Source: Bacteroidetes bacterium 2013_40CM_41_45
GTDB taxonomy: Bacteria; Bacteroidota; Bacteroidia; AKYH767-A; 2013-40CM-41-45
Assembly (NCBI GenBank): GCA_002215675.1
Contig: NGFH01000002.1
Span: forward strand, 719,887-783,886
Direction: 5' to 3'
Length of the DNA: 64,000 bases
Shown here: in pieces, positions 43,582 through 53,433 of the stretch
Layout of the letters: each line of letters begins with the position of its first letter
Numbering within the stretch: the stretch's first letter is position 1
Made by a program: the position numbers and the translations under genes
Notes under the pieces: model-generated
What the model saw: the letters and a program-made list of their open reading frames with translations, nothing else
The model's database searches: none
What the model was told of the DNA's origin: nothing

Positions 43582-46500
43582 ATGAAAACAAAAGCATTTC
43601 TATTGACCTTGCTTAACCTGGTTTTTCTGAATAGCATTGCTCAGAATGTTACGGTAAATATTACGTCTGCGGGGCATGATCCTGAAGTGTGCGCTTCAAG
43701 CACCTTTAACGTTGAAATAATTTTGTCAGGAACTTTAAATTTTTCCAACTTTCAGTTCGGCATAGAAGACGTAAGCGGCCTTACCTTTTCCAACAATCCC
43801 ACCAGTGCCACTATAGGCCCTGTAAGCTATAAGCTATATTCCCAGGGAAATCTGAATTGCACTTCAAGCTGTACCACAAGTTTTAGTTTCAATATAAGTT
43901 ATGCATGCAGTCTTATTCCGCAAACCAACTTTACTACAGGACAAGTTGTTTCCATAGCTCAGCACCTGATAATAACCGATGGACTGACTCCCTATTCAGG
44001 AAATGTAAGCTGGACATTTAACACGAATCCTTTGACCCAACCGCAGGTAACATACGACCTGGATTATTATTACCTCGCATTGCAGAACTTTCCGGCAGCT
44101 GTGCTTTCAAATAAAGGCCGCACAGAATTCCGTGATATTGTATACCAGAACAATGGCAACAGTGCATTCAATGGTTCTTTGGCGTTTCATGATAATTTTT
44201 CGTGTGATAAATACACGCTTACAGAAATCCGGCTATATGATCGGATTGGAGCGACCGACGTCTTAATTACTCCTGCTTTTACCCCGGGTATGAGCGGCAC
44301 AGACCATTATTTTACATACAATGATTTTTTTAGTGCACCTATTGAAGCGGGCCATCAGCTTGTGATAAGAGAGGTCATACATATTGACGACTGTCTTGAC
44401 AATTGCCCTGCAAATTCCAATGTGTCAACTTTTAATATCAGTTGGGGATGCGCGGGAAATCTCTGCCGCCATACAACGCCCTTTACCTCAAACGTTGTTC
44501 GAAGCCTGGACCGTCCGAAATTAACTATGTACAGGATGTTGCCCGGCCCTTCAGGCAACTTAGGTAATTACGGTTATTGGGATCAACCCAATTGCACCGA
44601 TGGCACAATTGCATGGGAATACCGCATTGGAAATGATGGTCATGATATTGCCTATGATGTTGTCATTCCGTTGGACAATCCTGGTAATGCATCCTCATAT
44701 TTGATTGACCTGCCATCGGTACACCTTGACCAATGCCCCACGTGCAGCTTATCAATACAGGAAAATCACTCGGTAATACTTTTGAGCGGGCCCCATATCA
44801 AATGCGCAGAAAATATGGCCACACCAATTAGTGGTATAAACTTTCATATAGATAAACTGGAAGCAGGGAAGTATGTAACTCTCAGCTTTACTACAAAATA
44901 TTGCTGTCCCGGATTAAGCACGGGCACGGACCCGAATGTATATAACCTTTTTAATGAACCCGAAAAATATTTTAACACCTGGCGGCTTTATCCCGTTTCA
45001 AAAGATGAATGCGGAGTTCAAACAAGTTTTGCTTCTGATACTCCTACCACTAACACATATGTAACCGGTTATAATATCGGACAAAATGAACAGTGGCACC
45101 TAAGGCAAACTTTTGACCCAACCACAACTGAAATGTCGGGCCTTATATGCCCTAATGCATGCGATGAATCGAACCCTGTAAATTTTCAGATTACCAATTC
45201 AAATTTTAACGCAGAAGGCATACAGACCGGGATGTATAGTAAAGGGATAGCTACAATGTTTTGCTCTTCGTACAATGATAATCCGGCGCTTATGGCCATG
45301 GGCGTCAGAATAAAACTGGTTTTTACAATGGGCGCAGCCTTGCGGCTCCTTCCGCTTACTACATCAGATATTTTTATTCAAAATGGAGCCACCGTATGGC
45401 CCCCTGTCACTCCTTTGTCTTCAGCCGATTCCTGTAATGCCAACGGTCCCACACGTACTTATGAAGTTATTTTCGATGGCGCACAGTTAGCATCGGCTCT
45501 GTCTCTATCGGGGCTTGACCTTAAACATTTCATGAATTTCTTCAATGGCTCGGTCATTAATTTTTCCTTAGTTGCGTGCTGTTGCGCAGCAGACGATAAT
45601 CCAACTTATTCTGTCAAAACATACATGGAAGGATTGTGCCCCAATTGTTGGATTCCTTTTTCGGAAGTAGGGGCAGTTATACATGTGCATTGTCCCGGCT
45701 GCCGCACGCCTGGCGCTCGAACTACAAGCGCCTCCCTTACCAGGGACGTCTCAAGTTTAGGATTTCCGGACAGTGATAATGACGGGATAAAAGACACTAT
45801 CATTCCGATTGATACTGCAAACTACCCGGCAAAATATAATTTAAAATATAACCGGTCCATCCAGGGCGATAAGCTGGTGGGAATTGTTAATGGAGAATTT
45901 TTTGGAGGCAGCGCTCCTGCGTGTACAACCGGTACCGGAATGAACTATTCCACATTACAATCAAAAGATTGTAATAGTGCAGCCCCTCCGTGTACTTCCA
46001 CAGTTACTGCACCGTATGTATTTTCTCATCTTTATCTTGACCAAACGATTCCCTTCTCCGGACCTATCGAATTTAATCTTCAATTGCAGTCGTGTACACT
46101 TACCATAAAAAGATCAGCAACTGAGATTTATGAATATATATTTCCCAGTACCAGGATTGATGATATTAATGCTGCCCATACGGGATCGCAATTTCGGTTT
46201 GATGTAACACCGGCAGATGTATCGCCCACGTTCGCTTTCACACCAGGGGAAACTTACAGGGCCGTGACCACTTACATTACTTGTTCTAATTATGACCCTG
46301 ATTCAACCAGTGAAGCTTCTATCTATAACAAATCACGCTCCGAAGTATTCAACGCATTTTATTTCTCGGTTATGCCATTGCCCCCACTGGCTTTCCCGGA
46401 TTATGAGCAGTTTGATGAAAACTTTATTGAAGATCCGAACAATGATTGTAACGGCCTTTGTCATAATTATATATTTCAATGTTCACCGGTTACCTGTCTA

Positions 46501-49500
46501 CATTATTTTTATACCATTCACACGAAAAATTACGGCTCATTCTTTAATAACTTTCCTCTGAGCAGTTCATCGGTTAATGCGTGCGGCAAATATTTAAATG
46601 CAATAGGAATAGGCACTATAGGAGGGACAGACGATACTCATTATCCTGTTTCCTCAAATATTTTCCCTTATGAATTCAGACCATCCCCGGTGCTGAATAG
46701 GTTCCACATCACGATTCCGACAGGATACAAGGTTAAAGCTGGTACCCAAAGATTAGGAAACCTTTTTGCTACGTGGGGGGCTTGCTATCCGTTTGCACAG
46801 GAAGTCAGCAGAAAATGGATAACGACTCAATTAACAGGTGATTTTTATGTATACCCTAATGCTATTGATGCAGGCAACAACATGGGACTCAATATCGCAA
46901 ATGAATGCGGTTACGACAATTATGAGTCAGGACCAATAATAAAGGGAGACGAAAACACTTACTTCAGTTTATTTATGGAACTTGAAGTTGAGGATTGCCC
47001 TAACACTCCTGCCCTTGTTGATATAAATTCTACAGACATTCAATTGGAATTTGCAGGCCATAATTGCCCACCCTCATCTCCTGTAACTGATCATATGTCG
47101 TGTACCAATTGTGACCAGCTTCAGAAACCGGCTCCCGTTCTTACCCTAAATGTTATAAGCAGCGTGTCACTGGTTACTACAACTGTATTTAAGGATACCA
47201 TCCGCATTACAAATCCTCCTATAAACCCCAACCTTATCCCTAATGGTCATGCCGCTGAAAATGTGTTTTTACATTTTCCTCATTCAGACAATGACTCCGT
47301 TCTAAATGTAAGCTGTATTTCAAGTTGTCCTTCAACTCCCCAGTTGGTATCCGGCTTCTGGAGGTTAGGAATGATTCCCGTTAATTCAGTTGTCGATTAT
47401 GAAATCACTTATCAGATTACCAATTGTGTAGGTACAAGCGGCAACCTTCCTATTTCATTTTATTATGGTTGGAATTGCTATGCATATCCTACCGATATTA
47501 ATGATCCTGCCCTATGCTCAAAAACATTATCCTATATGTATTACCAGGAAAGCCCGGCTAATGTTCTGAGTTCAATGAAAATAAACGATGTAATTGCAAA
47601 CAGCACGTTCCAATTGTGCCATGATGAGAAATATGAAGTCAAGATTGCTACTATTGAAATTGGGGGAGTAAATAATATTCGTGTTTCAGTAAGTCTTCCT
47701 GCGCATCTCGACTTTAGTACCATCCTGCCGGAGCTGAAATATTGCGATATCGCAGAAGATAGTTGTACAACTGTTGCCGTTGCCACGCCTTCAGGTTCTT
47801 TGTTCAGTTTCAATTTAAATCTTCCACCCGCTGCAAATGGCTATCTCTCTAACGGACATAAACTTATTTTAACTTTTTATGTAAGAGGCAAATGCGAATA
47901 TAATGGAGCGCCTCCCCAGGTAACAGTCAGAGCATCTCGTTATTGCGACAATGCAAATCCGCTGGCATTTGATTTGACTCAGCCGTGGACATTCTCAGGC
48001 GTTGATAATTGCTCTCCATTGTGCTGCTCCAGCTTTTCTGCTTCGGTTAGCGGCACTAATGTTTTATGTGCAGGCTCCTCTCACGGCTCTGCTACAGTTA
48101 GTGTGACCAACGGGAATCCGTCCTTCTTATATATTTGGAATACAGTTCCGCCCCAGATAACATCTACAGCTCTCAATTTAGCAGCAGGAACTTATACCTG
48201 CACCGTTACAGATTTTATTGGATGCACCGCTTCAGCATCTGTTACTATCACCCAACCGCCGGCAATCAGTATTAATATTAGTAGCGTTAATGTCACCTGT
48301 AATGGCGGCAGTAATGGAACAGCAACAGCTAATTCAAGCGGAGGAACAGGAGCGCACACTTATTTATGGAGCAATGCCCAGGCAAATTCAATTGCTACAG
48401 GGTTAGCACCGGGTATCTATACTGTTACCGTTACTGATGCCAATTCGTGTACCGCTACTGCATCGGTAACCATTACACAACCAGCAGTAATAAACGTTTC
48501 AATGTCTTCAACTCCGCGCTGCTATCAATTAAATAATGGAACAGCTACCGCAAATGTAACAGGGGGCACTTCACCGTATTTTTATTTATGGAATACCTCT
48601 CCTGTACAAACGACATCAACAGCTAATAATCTTACAGCAGGCACTTATACATGTACCATTACAGATAATCACGGATGTCAGCAACAGGGAACAGCAACAG
48701 TCTCTGTAAATTCTCAAATTATTCTTTCATCTCCCACAGACCCTGCGGCAATAATTCCGCCTACCTCAGCCGGAGGTAATGACGGAGCAATAAATCTTTC
48801 GGTCTCGGGCGGTACATCACCGTATACATATTTGTGGTCCACTACAGCCACAACCCAGGACATATTAAACTTAATTTCCGGAACCTATACCGTTACCGTT
48901 ACCGATGTTTATTTATGTACTGCAACTCAATCATATTTTGTTCCCGAACCGTCCAATGAATGTGATGCCGGCTTTGCTACCTACACCCAGGGGGGCTATG
49001 GTAATTGCGGATTTCCCGGCCAGTTTATGCAAAACAATTTTGGTAATGAATTTACAAGCGGATTAACCATTGGCTGTTCGGGAACCGGTCACTATCAATT
49101 GACTGCCGGCTGCTACCAGGCTGTACGGAATTTTCTCCCGTCGGGAACCAAGAATAACGGACCTCAAATATTGAATGCGAACTACACAAACCCCATTAAG
49201 CCCGGTTGTAATTTCGGCGGTAACTGCGCATGTACAACAAATGTTGCTTGTGTTCCGGCTAACCCCACCGTCTATTCCAATGTATTTGCAGGACAAGTTA
49301 TGACACTTACTCTGAATGTTGGGTTTGATGGTACAACAGGTTTTTCTACAAATACATTTCCGTTAAGCCAATTATATTATGTAGGCAGTGGTCAGTTTTA
49401 TGGATTAACGGTTGGTGACATATTAACAGAAGCAAATGCAAAATTGGGAGGATGTTCTACAACAGTATCTTTTACATACACCACCAGTGAACTAAATTCT

Positions 49501-51897
49501 GTTGTCGACTTAATAAATAAAAGCTGGGACAATGCTCAATGCCCCAATGGAAGCTGCGGTATTTTATCTTGTACCGCTTCGCAAAATAGTTTTTCTTTTT
49601 CCTCATCTGCTTCCGACCTCCAGGTCGCATGTATGCCATACAACCCAACCTGTGTTAACGGTTACTCCGCAAGTATTCTTACCAGTGTGCATGGTGGAAC
49701 ACCTCCCTATAGTTACCTCTGGAGCAATGGTGAAACAGGGGCTGATTTAATACATCTCTCTCCCGGAATTTATGCTGTTACAGTTACAGATGGTGACGCA
49801 AACACTGCGGTAAGATTTGCGTATGTTTATTCAGATGCATCCATGAATCAGCCGGCATATTTTTCAGAAAGCATAACAAACCTGACTGCTTACTTCACAG
49901 ATAACAGCATGGAAAGTTCGTCAGGCGCTACTCAAACCTGGCTGTGGAATTTTGGAGACCCTTCAAGCGGTACTAATACTTCTACACTTCAAAATCCTTC
50001 GCATACTTTTACCGGTGATGGAGCATATAATGTGTGCCTTACCGTATCGTACACAAGCAATTTGTCTTTATGCTCTGATACATATTGTAGCAGCGTTTGT
50101 ATTACTCCGCAGGTAACCGCTTCTCCCTCATCCGTTTCATTTTGCGATGGCGGCAATGCGTCATTAACTGCTGCTGTAAGTGGTTCAAATTCCTATTCTT
50201 ATCAATGGAAGAAAGATGGAAATGTAATTACGGGTGCAACCTCATCCGTTTACACCGCAACTACAGCAGGCAGCTATACTTGTGTTGTTTCTAATTCATG
50301 CGGCAGCAGCACTTCCAATGCTCTTATTGTGACTGTAAATTATTTACCTTCAGCAAGTATCTCTGCCAGTGATGCTACAACATTTTGTTCAGGCAATTCA
50401 GTCACGCTGAATGCAAATACCGGAGCAGGTTTAACCTATCAATGGAAATTAAACGGCAACACAATTTCAGGAGCAACCTCATCTTCTTATTCTACTTCAA
50501 GCACCGGAAATTATACATGCGTAGTAACAAACAACTGTGGCAGTGTAACTTCTAATTCAATTTCAATAACGGTAAATTCGCTACTCCCGGTAAGTGTAAG
50601 CATCTCTGCTTCTGCTACCACCATTTGCTCCGGAATCAATGTTACGTTTACGGCAACACCTGCTAACGGTGGAAGTTCACCATCGTATCAATGGAAACTC
50701 AACGGCAGCAATGTTGGAACGAATAGTTCTTATTCAAACAGCTCGCTGGCTAATTCGGATGTTGTAACATGCGTATTGACATCCAATATCACGCCTTGCG
50801 CAACAGGAAATCCTGCCACTTCAAATTCGGTTACTATGACTGTGAATCCTCTTCCTGGGGCCAATACGGGCAGCAACCAAAATGTTTGCTCCGGTGAAAC
50901 CATTTCTTTAGGGGCAGCTCCGGTTTCAGGAAATACATATTCGTGGTCACCCTCGACTCATTTAAGCAGCGCAACGGTTTCAAATCCTACCTTCACTTTT
51001 TCAACTGCGGGTACAACAAATTATACCTTAACCGAAACCATAACAGCAACTGGTTGTCAAAAATCTAATGGCGTAAGTGTAACCGTAATTTCGGGAGGCG
51101 GTAACCCGACCTTTACTTGCAACAGTACCAATCTTGTTGTTGCAACTCCGTATACTAATTGTGTTTCGCCCGGCAGCAACGATTATTTAATGATGAAGGT
51201 GAAAATAACACTTGGAGGCGGTTGCAGTGGAGCGCAGCGAAAACTTCAAACATTAAAATTCAGCGCATCATCGGCAACTTGCTCTAATATTGAAAATGCA
51301 AAACTTTGGTATTCGGAAAGCACCAACTCATTTTCAAATGCTCAAATTGTTTCGGGTTCGGGTACTATTACTTCAGTAAGCTGCACGGCAGACAATACGT
51401 GGAATGCCGGAACATTACAAGTTATGCAACCCGGTGATAATTATTTCTGGGTCACGTATAAAATACGGTCAACGGCAACCGCTGGCCAATCGGTGCAGGC
51501 ATCGCTTGTAAACGTTACTGTAGTAGCCAATGGTAATACAACGTGCTCAACATTCGGAGGTTCTACTTCTTCAAGAACTATTCAGTCATCCGGTTGCGGG
51601 AGTGTCCGCATAGATAATCAGGAAACGGATTTACATAGCATTACCATAGCTGTCTATCCTAATCCCTTCACCGACCAAACTACTTTCCATTTCGTTTCAG
51701 AAAAAGATGCGAAAATTATGTTGGAGCTGTTTGATATTTCGGGGCAAAAACTAAAAACAATATTTCACGACCAGGTAAAAGCAGGGGATATTAATGAAGT
51801 TGAATTATTTACATCGGGAATGGGTGCAGGAATATATTATTACCGCCTGAGCACAGAAGAAGAAATAGGTGTCGGGAAACTATTGATTGTTAAGTAA
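43582..51897 (+). CDS. Giant (2771-residue) SprB/PKD/Ig-repeat surface protein with T9SS type A tail
   Basis: A signal peptide ends near NSIAQ (residue 21). Residues 22-1475 are a long Cys-rich region without recognisable repeats. Four SprB-type repeats follow (about 1480-1790; TYLWSNAQANSIATGLAPG, YTVTVTDANSC). A further Cys-rich domain spans about 1790-2020, then another SprB-like repeat, a PKD domain (about 2100-2165; WLWNFGDPSSG) and three Ig-like repeats (about 2170-2420; YQWKKDGNVITGATSSVYTA). Near 2510-2670 is a domain with YFWVTYKIRSTATAGQ, and the last 80 residues are a T9SS type A tail (IAVYPNPFTDQTTF). It is probably an adhesin. The N-terminal 1450 residues have no assigned fold here. 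Confidence 0.88.
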   Translation: MKTKAFLLTLLNLVFLNSIAQNVTVNITSAGHDPEVCASSTFNVEIILSGTLNFSNFQFGIEDVSGLTFSNNPTSATIGPVSYKLYSQGNLNCTSSCTTSFSFNISYACSLIPQTNFTTGQVVSIAQHLIITDGLTPYSGNVSWTFNTNPLTQPQVTYDLDYYYLALQNFPAAVLSNKGRTEFRDIVYQNNGNSAFNGSLAFHDNFSCDKYTLTEIRLYDRIGATDVLITPAFTPGMSGTDHYFTYNDFFSAPIEAGHQLVIREVIHIDDCLDNCPANSNVSTFNISWGCAGNLCRHTTPFTSNVVRSLDRPKLTMYRMLPGPSGNLGNYGYWDQPNCTDGTIAWEYRIGNDGHDIAYDVVIPLDNPGNASSYLIDLPSVHLDQCPTCSLSIQENHSVILLSGPHIKCAENMATPISGINFHIDKLEAGKYVTLSFTTKYCCPGLSTGTDPNVYNLFNEPEKYFNTWRLYPVSKDECGVQTSFASDTPTTNTYVTGYNIGQNEQWHLRQTFDPTTTEMSGLICPNACDESNPVNFQITNSNFNAEGIQTGMYSKGIATMFCSSYNDNPALMAMGVRIKLVFTMGAALRLLPLTTSDIFIQNGATVWPPVTPLSSADSCNANGPTRTYEVIFDGAQLASALSLSGLDLKHFMNFFNGSVINFSLVACCCAADDNPTYSVKTYMEGLCPNCWIPFSEVGAVIHVHCPGCRTPGARTTSASLTRDVSSLGFPDSDNDGIKDTIIPIDTANYPAKYNLKYNRSIQGDKLVGIVNGEFFGGSAPACTTGTGMNYSTLQSKDCNSAAPPCTSTVTAPYVFSHLYLDQTIPFSGPIEFNLQLQSCTLTIKRSATEIYEYIFPSTRIDDINAAHTGSQFRFDVTPADVSPTFAFTPGETYRAVTTYITCSNYDPDSTSEASIYNKSRSEVFNAFYFSVMPLPPLAFPDYEQFDENFIEDPNNDCNGLCHNYIFQCSPVTCLHYFYTIHTKNYGSFFNNFPLSSSSVNACGKYLNAIGIGTIGGTDDTHYPVSSNIFPYEFRPSPVLNRFHITIPTGYKVKAGTQRLGNLFATWGACYPFAQEVSRKWITTQLTGDFYVYPNAIDAGNNMGLNIANECGYDNYESGPIIKGDENTYFSLFMELEVEDCPNTPALVDINSTDIQLEFAGHNCPPSSPVTDHMSCTNCDQLQKPAPVLTLNVISSVSLVTTTVFKDTIRITNPPINPNLIPNGHAAENVFLHFPHSDNDSVLNVSCISSCPSTPQLVSGFWRLGMIPVNSVVDYEITYQITNCVGTSGNLPISFYYGWNCYAYPTDINDPALCSKTLSYMYYQESPANVLSSMKINDVIANSTFQLCHDEKYEVKIATIEIGGVNNIRVSVSLPAHLDFSTILPELKYCDIAEDSCTTVAVATPSGSLFSFNLNLPPAANGYLSNGHKLILTFYVRGKCEYNGAPPQVTVRASRYCDNANPLAFDLTQPWTFSGVDNCSPLCCSSFSASVSGTNVLCAGSSHGSATVSVTNGNPSFLYIWNTVPPQITSTALNLAAGTYTCTVTDFIGCTASASVTITQPPAISINISSVNVTCNGGSNGTATANSSGGTGAHTYLWSNAQANSIATGLAPGIYTVTVTDANSCTATASVTITQPAVINVSMSSTPRCYQLNNGTATANVTGGTSPYFYLWNTSPVQTTSTANNLTAGTYTCTITDNHGCQQQGTATVSVNSQIILSSPTDPAAIIPPTSAGGNDGAINLSVSGGTSPYTYLWSTTATTQDILNLISGTYTVTVTDVYLCTATQSYFVPEPSNECDAGFATYTQGGYGNCGFPGQFMQNNFGNEFTSGLTIGCSGTGHYQLTAGCYQAVRNFLPSGTKNNGPQILNANYTNPIKPGCNFGGNCACTTNVACVPANPTVYSNVFAGQVMTLTLNVGFDGTTGFSTNTFPLSQLYYVGSGQFYGLTVGDILTEANAKLGGCSTTVSFTYTTSELNSVVDLINKSWDNAQCPNGSCGILSCTASQNSFSFSSSASDLQVACMPYNPTCVNGYSASILTSVHGGTPPYSYLWSNGETGADLIHLSPGIYAVTVTDGDANTAVRFAYVYSDASMNQPAYFSESITNLTAYFTDNSMESSSGATQTWLWNFGDPSSGTNTSTLQNPSHTFTGDGAYNVCLTVSYTSNLSLCSDTYCSSVCITPQVTASPSSVSFCDGGNASLTAAVSGSNSYSYQWKKDGNVITGATSSVYTATTAGSYTCVVSNSCGSSTSNALIVTVNYLPSASISASDATTFCSGNSVTLNANTGAGLTYQWKLNGNTISGATSSSYSTSSTGNYTCVVTNNCGSVTSNSISITVNSLLPVSVSISASATTICSGINVTFTATPANGGSSPSYQWKLNGSNVGTNSSYSNSSLANSDVVTCVLTSNITPCATGNPATSNSVTMTVNPLPGANTGSNQNVCSGETISLGAAPVSGNTYSWSPSTHLSSATVSNPTFTFSTAGTTNYTLTETITATGCQKSNGVSVTVISGGGNPTFTCNSTNLVVATPYTNCVSPGSNDYLMMKVKITLGGGCSGAQRKLQTLKFSASSATCSNIENAKLWYSESTNSFSNAQIVSGSGTITSVSCTADNTWNAGTLQVMQPGDNYFWVTYKIRSTATAGQSVQASLVNVTVVANGNTTCSTFGGSTSSRTIQSSGCGSVRIDNQETDLHSITIAVYPNPFTDQTTFHFVSEKDAKIMLELFDISGQKLKTIFHDQVKAGDINEVELFTSGMGAGIYYYRLSTEEEIGVGKLLIVK

Positions 51898-52275
51898 ACT
51901 GACGTTCATAAGTTCATACCTCGGGTGAACTCTGTATTCAATTATAATTGCCCAATTATCAATGGTTTCGGAAGAAAATAAAAGAGGAATTAACAATAAA
52001 AACCTTGTTAATTCCTCTTATTTCGGTAGCCCCTTCTGGTTTATTATCGAACCAGCTTAAAGAGGAATTCAAGCATTTATTCCACTTAAAAGAAGATTAC
52101 GCATAGATAACAGAGAATGAATCATTTTGCAAACGTTGCGGGAAGCCGGTTTCTACACCATCGAGAGGTCGAACTTTAAAGCTGATATTGAAGCAACTCT
52201 TGAATTTTGATTGTTCTAAAAGGAATTGCACCTTCTAATGTTATTTAGTAGTACAATTCAGAGGGAATATAAGCT
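51898..52275. other. Intergenic stretch with hairpin and possible gene remnant
   Basis: Apart from the terminator hairpin (see its own entry) I see no complete gene. A plus-strand frame ending near 52209 reads LREAGFYTIERSNFKADIEA then TLEF and stop, and could be the tail of a degraded gene, but there is no start or upstream frame to support it. Confidence 0.4.
51982..52019 (+). terminator. Perfect 15-bp inverted repeat, probable terminator
   Basis: AAGAGGAATTAACAA (51982-51996) and TTGTTAATTCCTCTT (52005-52019) pair perfectly around an 8-base loop, 85 bp after the giant gene. The downstream T-run is short (TTATTT), so termination is likely but not certain. Confidence 0.65.
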
Positions 52276-53433
52276 TCATGGTTTTGAAAACGGTCCGAAT
52301 AATTTCAACGGAAGCGCCGCCCTAACGGCAATAACTATTATGTCCTCATTCCTTGAACATTGCAATTTTTGCCTCAGTGAAGCCATAATTGTTTCGATAT
52401 AATCGACACTTACGTTCATTTGTTCAGCAATTTTTTCTTTTTGTATGTTTCTCACTAGAGCTTGAAATACTTTAATTTCATCTAAAAGCAAATGTTCATG
52501 ACCAAAATCTTCCAAGTTTAAACCGTTTTCATCCATTTGGTACTTGAATGAAACATCCTGCAAATTGTCGCCAGTAACATCTACAAAATATCCAGACACT
52601 CCAATAATTCTGTTGGAGTGGTCTCTAAGTGTACTTTCATAAACAAGTATATCAGCGACTCTATCAACCATAATTTCCTTTTCAAAAACATGTAATCTTG
52701 ATAGCTCGTCCCCGGTCATTATTTTTCTATCCCCTTCCTGAAAAAATTTTGCTAAAGAACGCCAAGGCATTTCATAATCTGTTTTTCCTATCAAGGATTG
52801 AGGAGAATCCAAACCAGCAGCTTTTGCATATAGTTCACTTGCTTTCATATACCTACCAAAACGATCTTTTTCCCAAAAATAGAGACCCAATAAACTTGGA
52901 TTAATTGAAGGTTTTAAAGGTGCGGTAGGAGAGTTCAAATATTCAGCGGTATTATCAATCCCTCTTAAAATACTTTCAATGAATAATTCGGTATCTAAAT
53001 TGAATTGGCTAATGCCAAAAATTGTAGCTGAATTAATTGTCGATACTTGTGGATTCGACCAAGTATTAAGGACTTTAAACGGAACATATTTTTTATTATC
53101 AGTTTTTGTAGCCACAAGAATTGGAGGTGAGCTTTTCCGATTCTCTATCCACCAGGATATTTCATAGTCAAAATAATCCTCACTGCCTAACTTGGTTTCT
53201 ATTGCTTGAGGGCTACAAACTATGCAAAAAGAATTGGCGAGAGATAATTCCTTGTCAATGTAATTTTTTTTCCAGTCAGAACCACTCGCACCACCAGAAT
53301 CCAATTGTGATGTCAACATAACAACTTCGTCATTTACTTTATGGCTACGACCAGTCAAGTTCTTATGAATCCACTTAGCCAAATCTGCTCCGTCAGATTG
53401 TCGATAGCATATAAATATCGAGTGTTCTTTCAT
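52276..53433 (-). CDS. TIR-PAS-HTH (LuxR-like) three-domain protein
   Basis: The 385-residue protein has three parts. Residues 1-165 are TIR-like: SIFICYRQSDGADLAKWIHKN, then CIVCSPQAIET and a candidate catalytic Glu91 in DYEISWWIENR. Residues 180-288 are a clear PAS domain (GLYFWEKDRFGRYMKASELY ... GVSGYFVDVTG). Residues 320-372 are a LuxR-like helix-turn-helix (VFQALVRNIQKEKIAEQMNV). TIR domains hydrolyse NAD or act as adaptors, PAS domains sense signals, and the HTH suggests DNA binding. The architecture would couple sensing, NAD depletion and transcription. Its start overlaps the upstream gene by 4 bp. The function is inferred. Confidence 0.8.
   Translation of the reverse strand: MKEHSIFICYRQSDGADLAKWIHKNLTGRSHKVNDEVVMLTSQLDSGGASGSDWKKNYIDKELSLANSFCIVCSPQAIETKLGSEDYFDYEISWWIENRKSSPPILVATKTDNKKYVPFKVLNTWSNPQVSTINSATIFGISQFNLDTELFIESILRGIDNTAEYLNSPTAPLKPSINPSLLGLYFWEKDRFGRYMKASELYAKAAGLDSPQSLIGKTDYEMPWRSLAKFFQEGDRKIMTGDELSRLHVFEKEIMVDRVADILVYESTLRDHSNRIIGVSGYFVDVTGDNLQDVSFKYQMDENGLNLEDFGHEHLLLDEIKVFQALVRNIQKEKIAEQMNVSVDYIETIMASLRQKLQCSRNEDIIVIAVRAALPLKLFGPFSKP

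Noticed and set aside
52100-52212. Remnant gene upstream of the TIR-PAS-HTH stop
   Set aside because: A short frame ending in TLEF has no start or recognisable homology. Reported only as a possible remnant.
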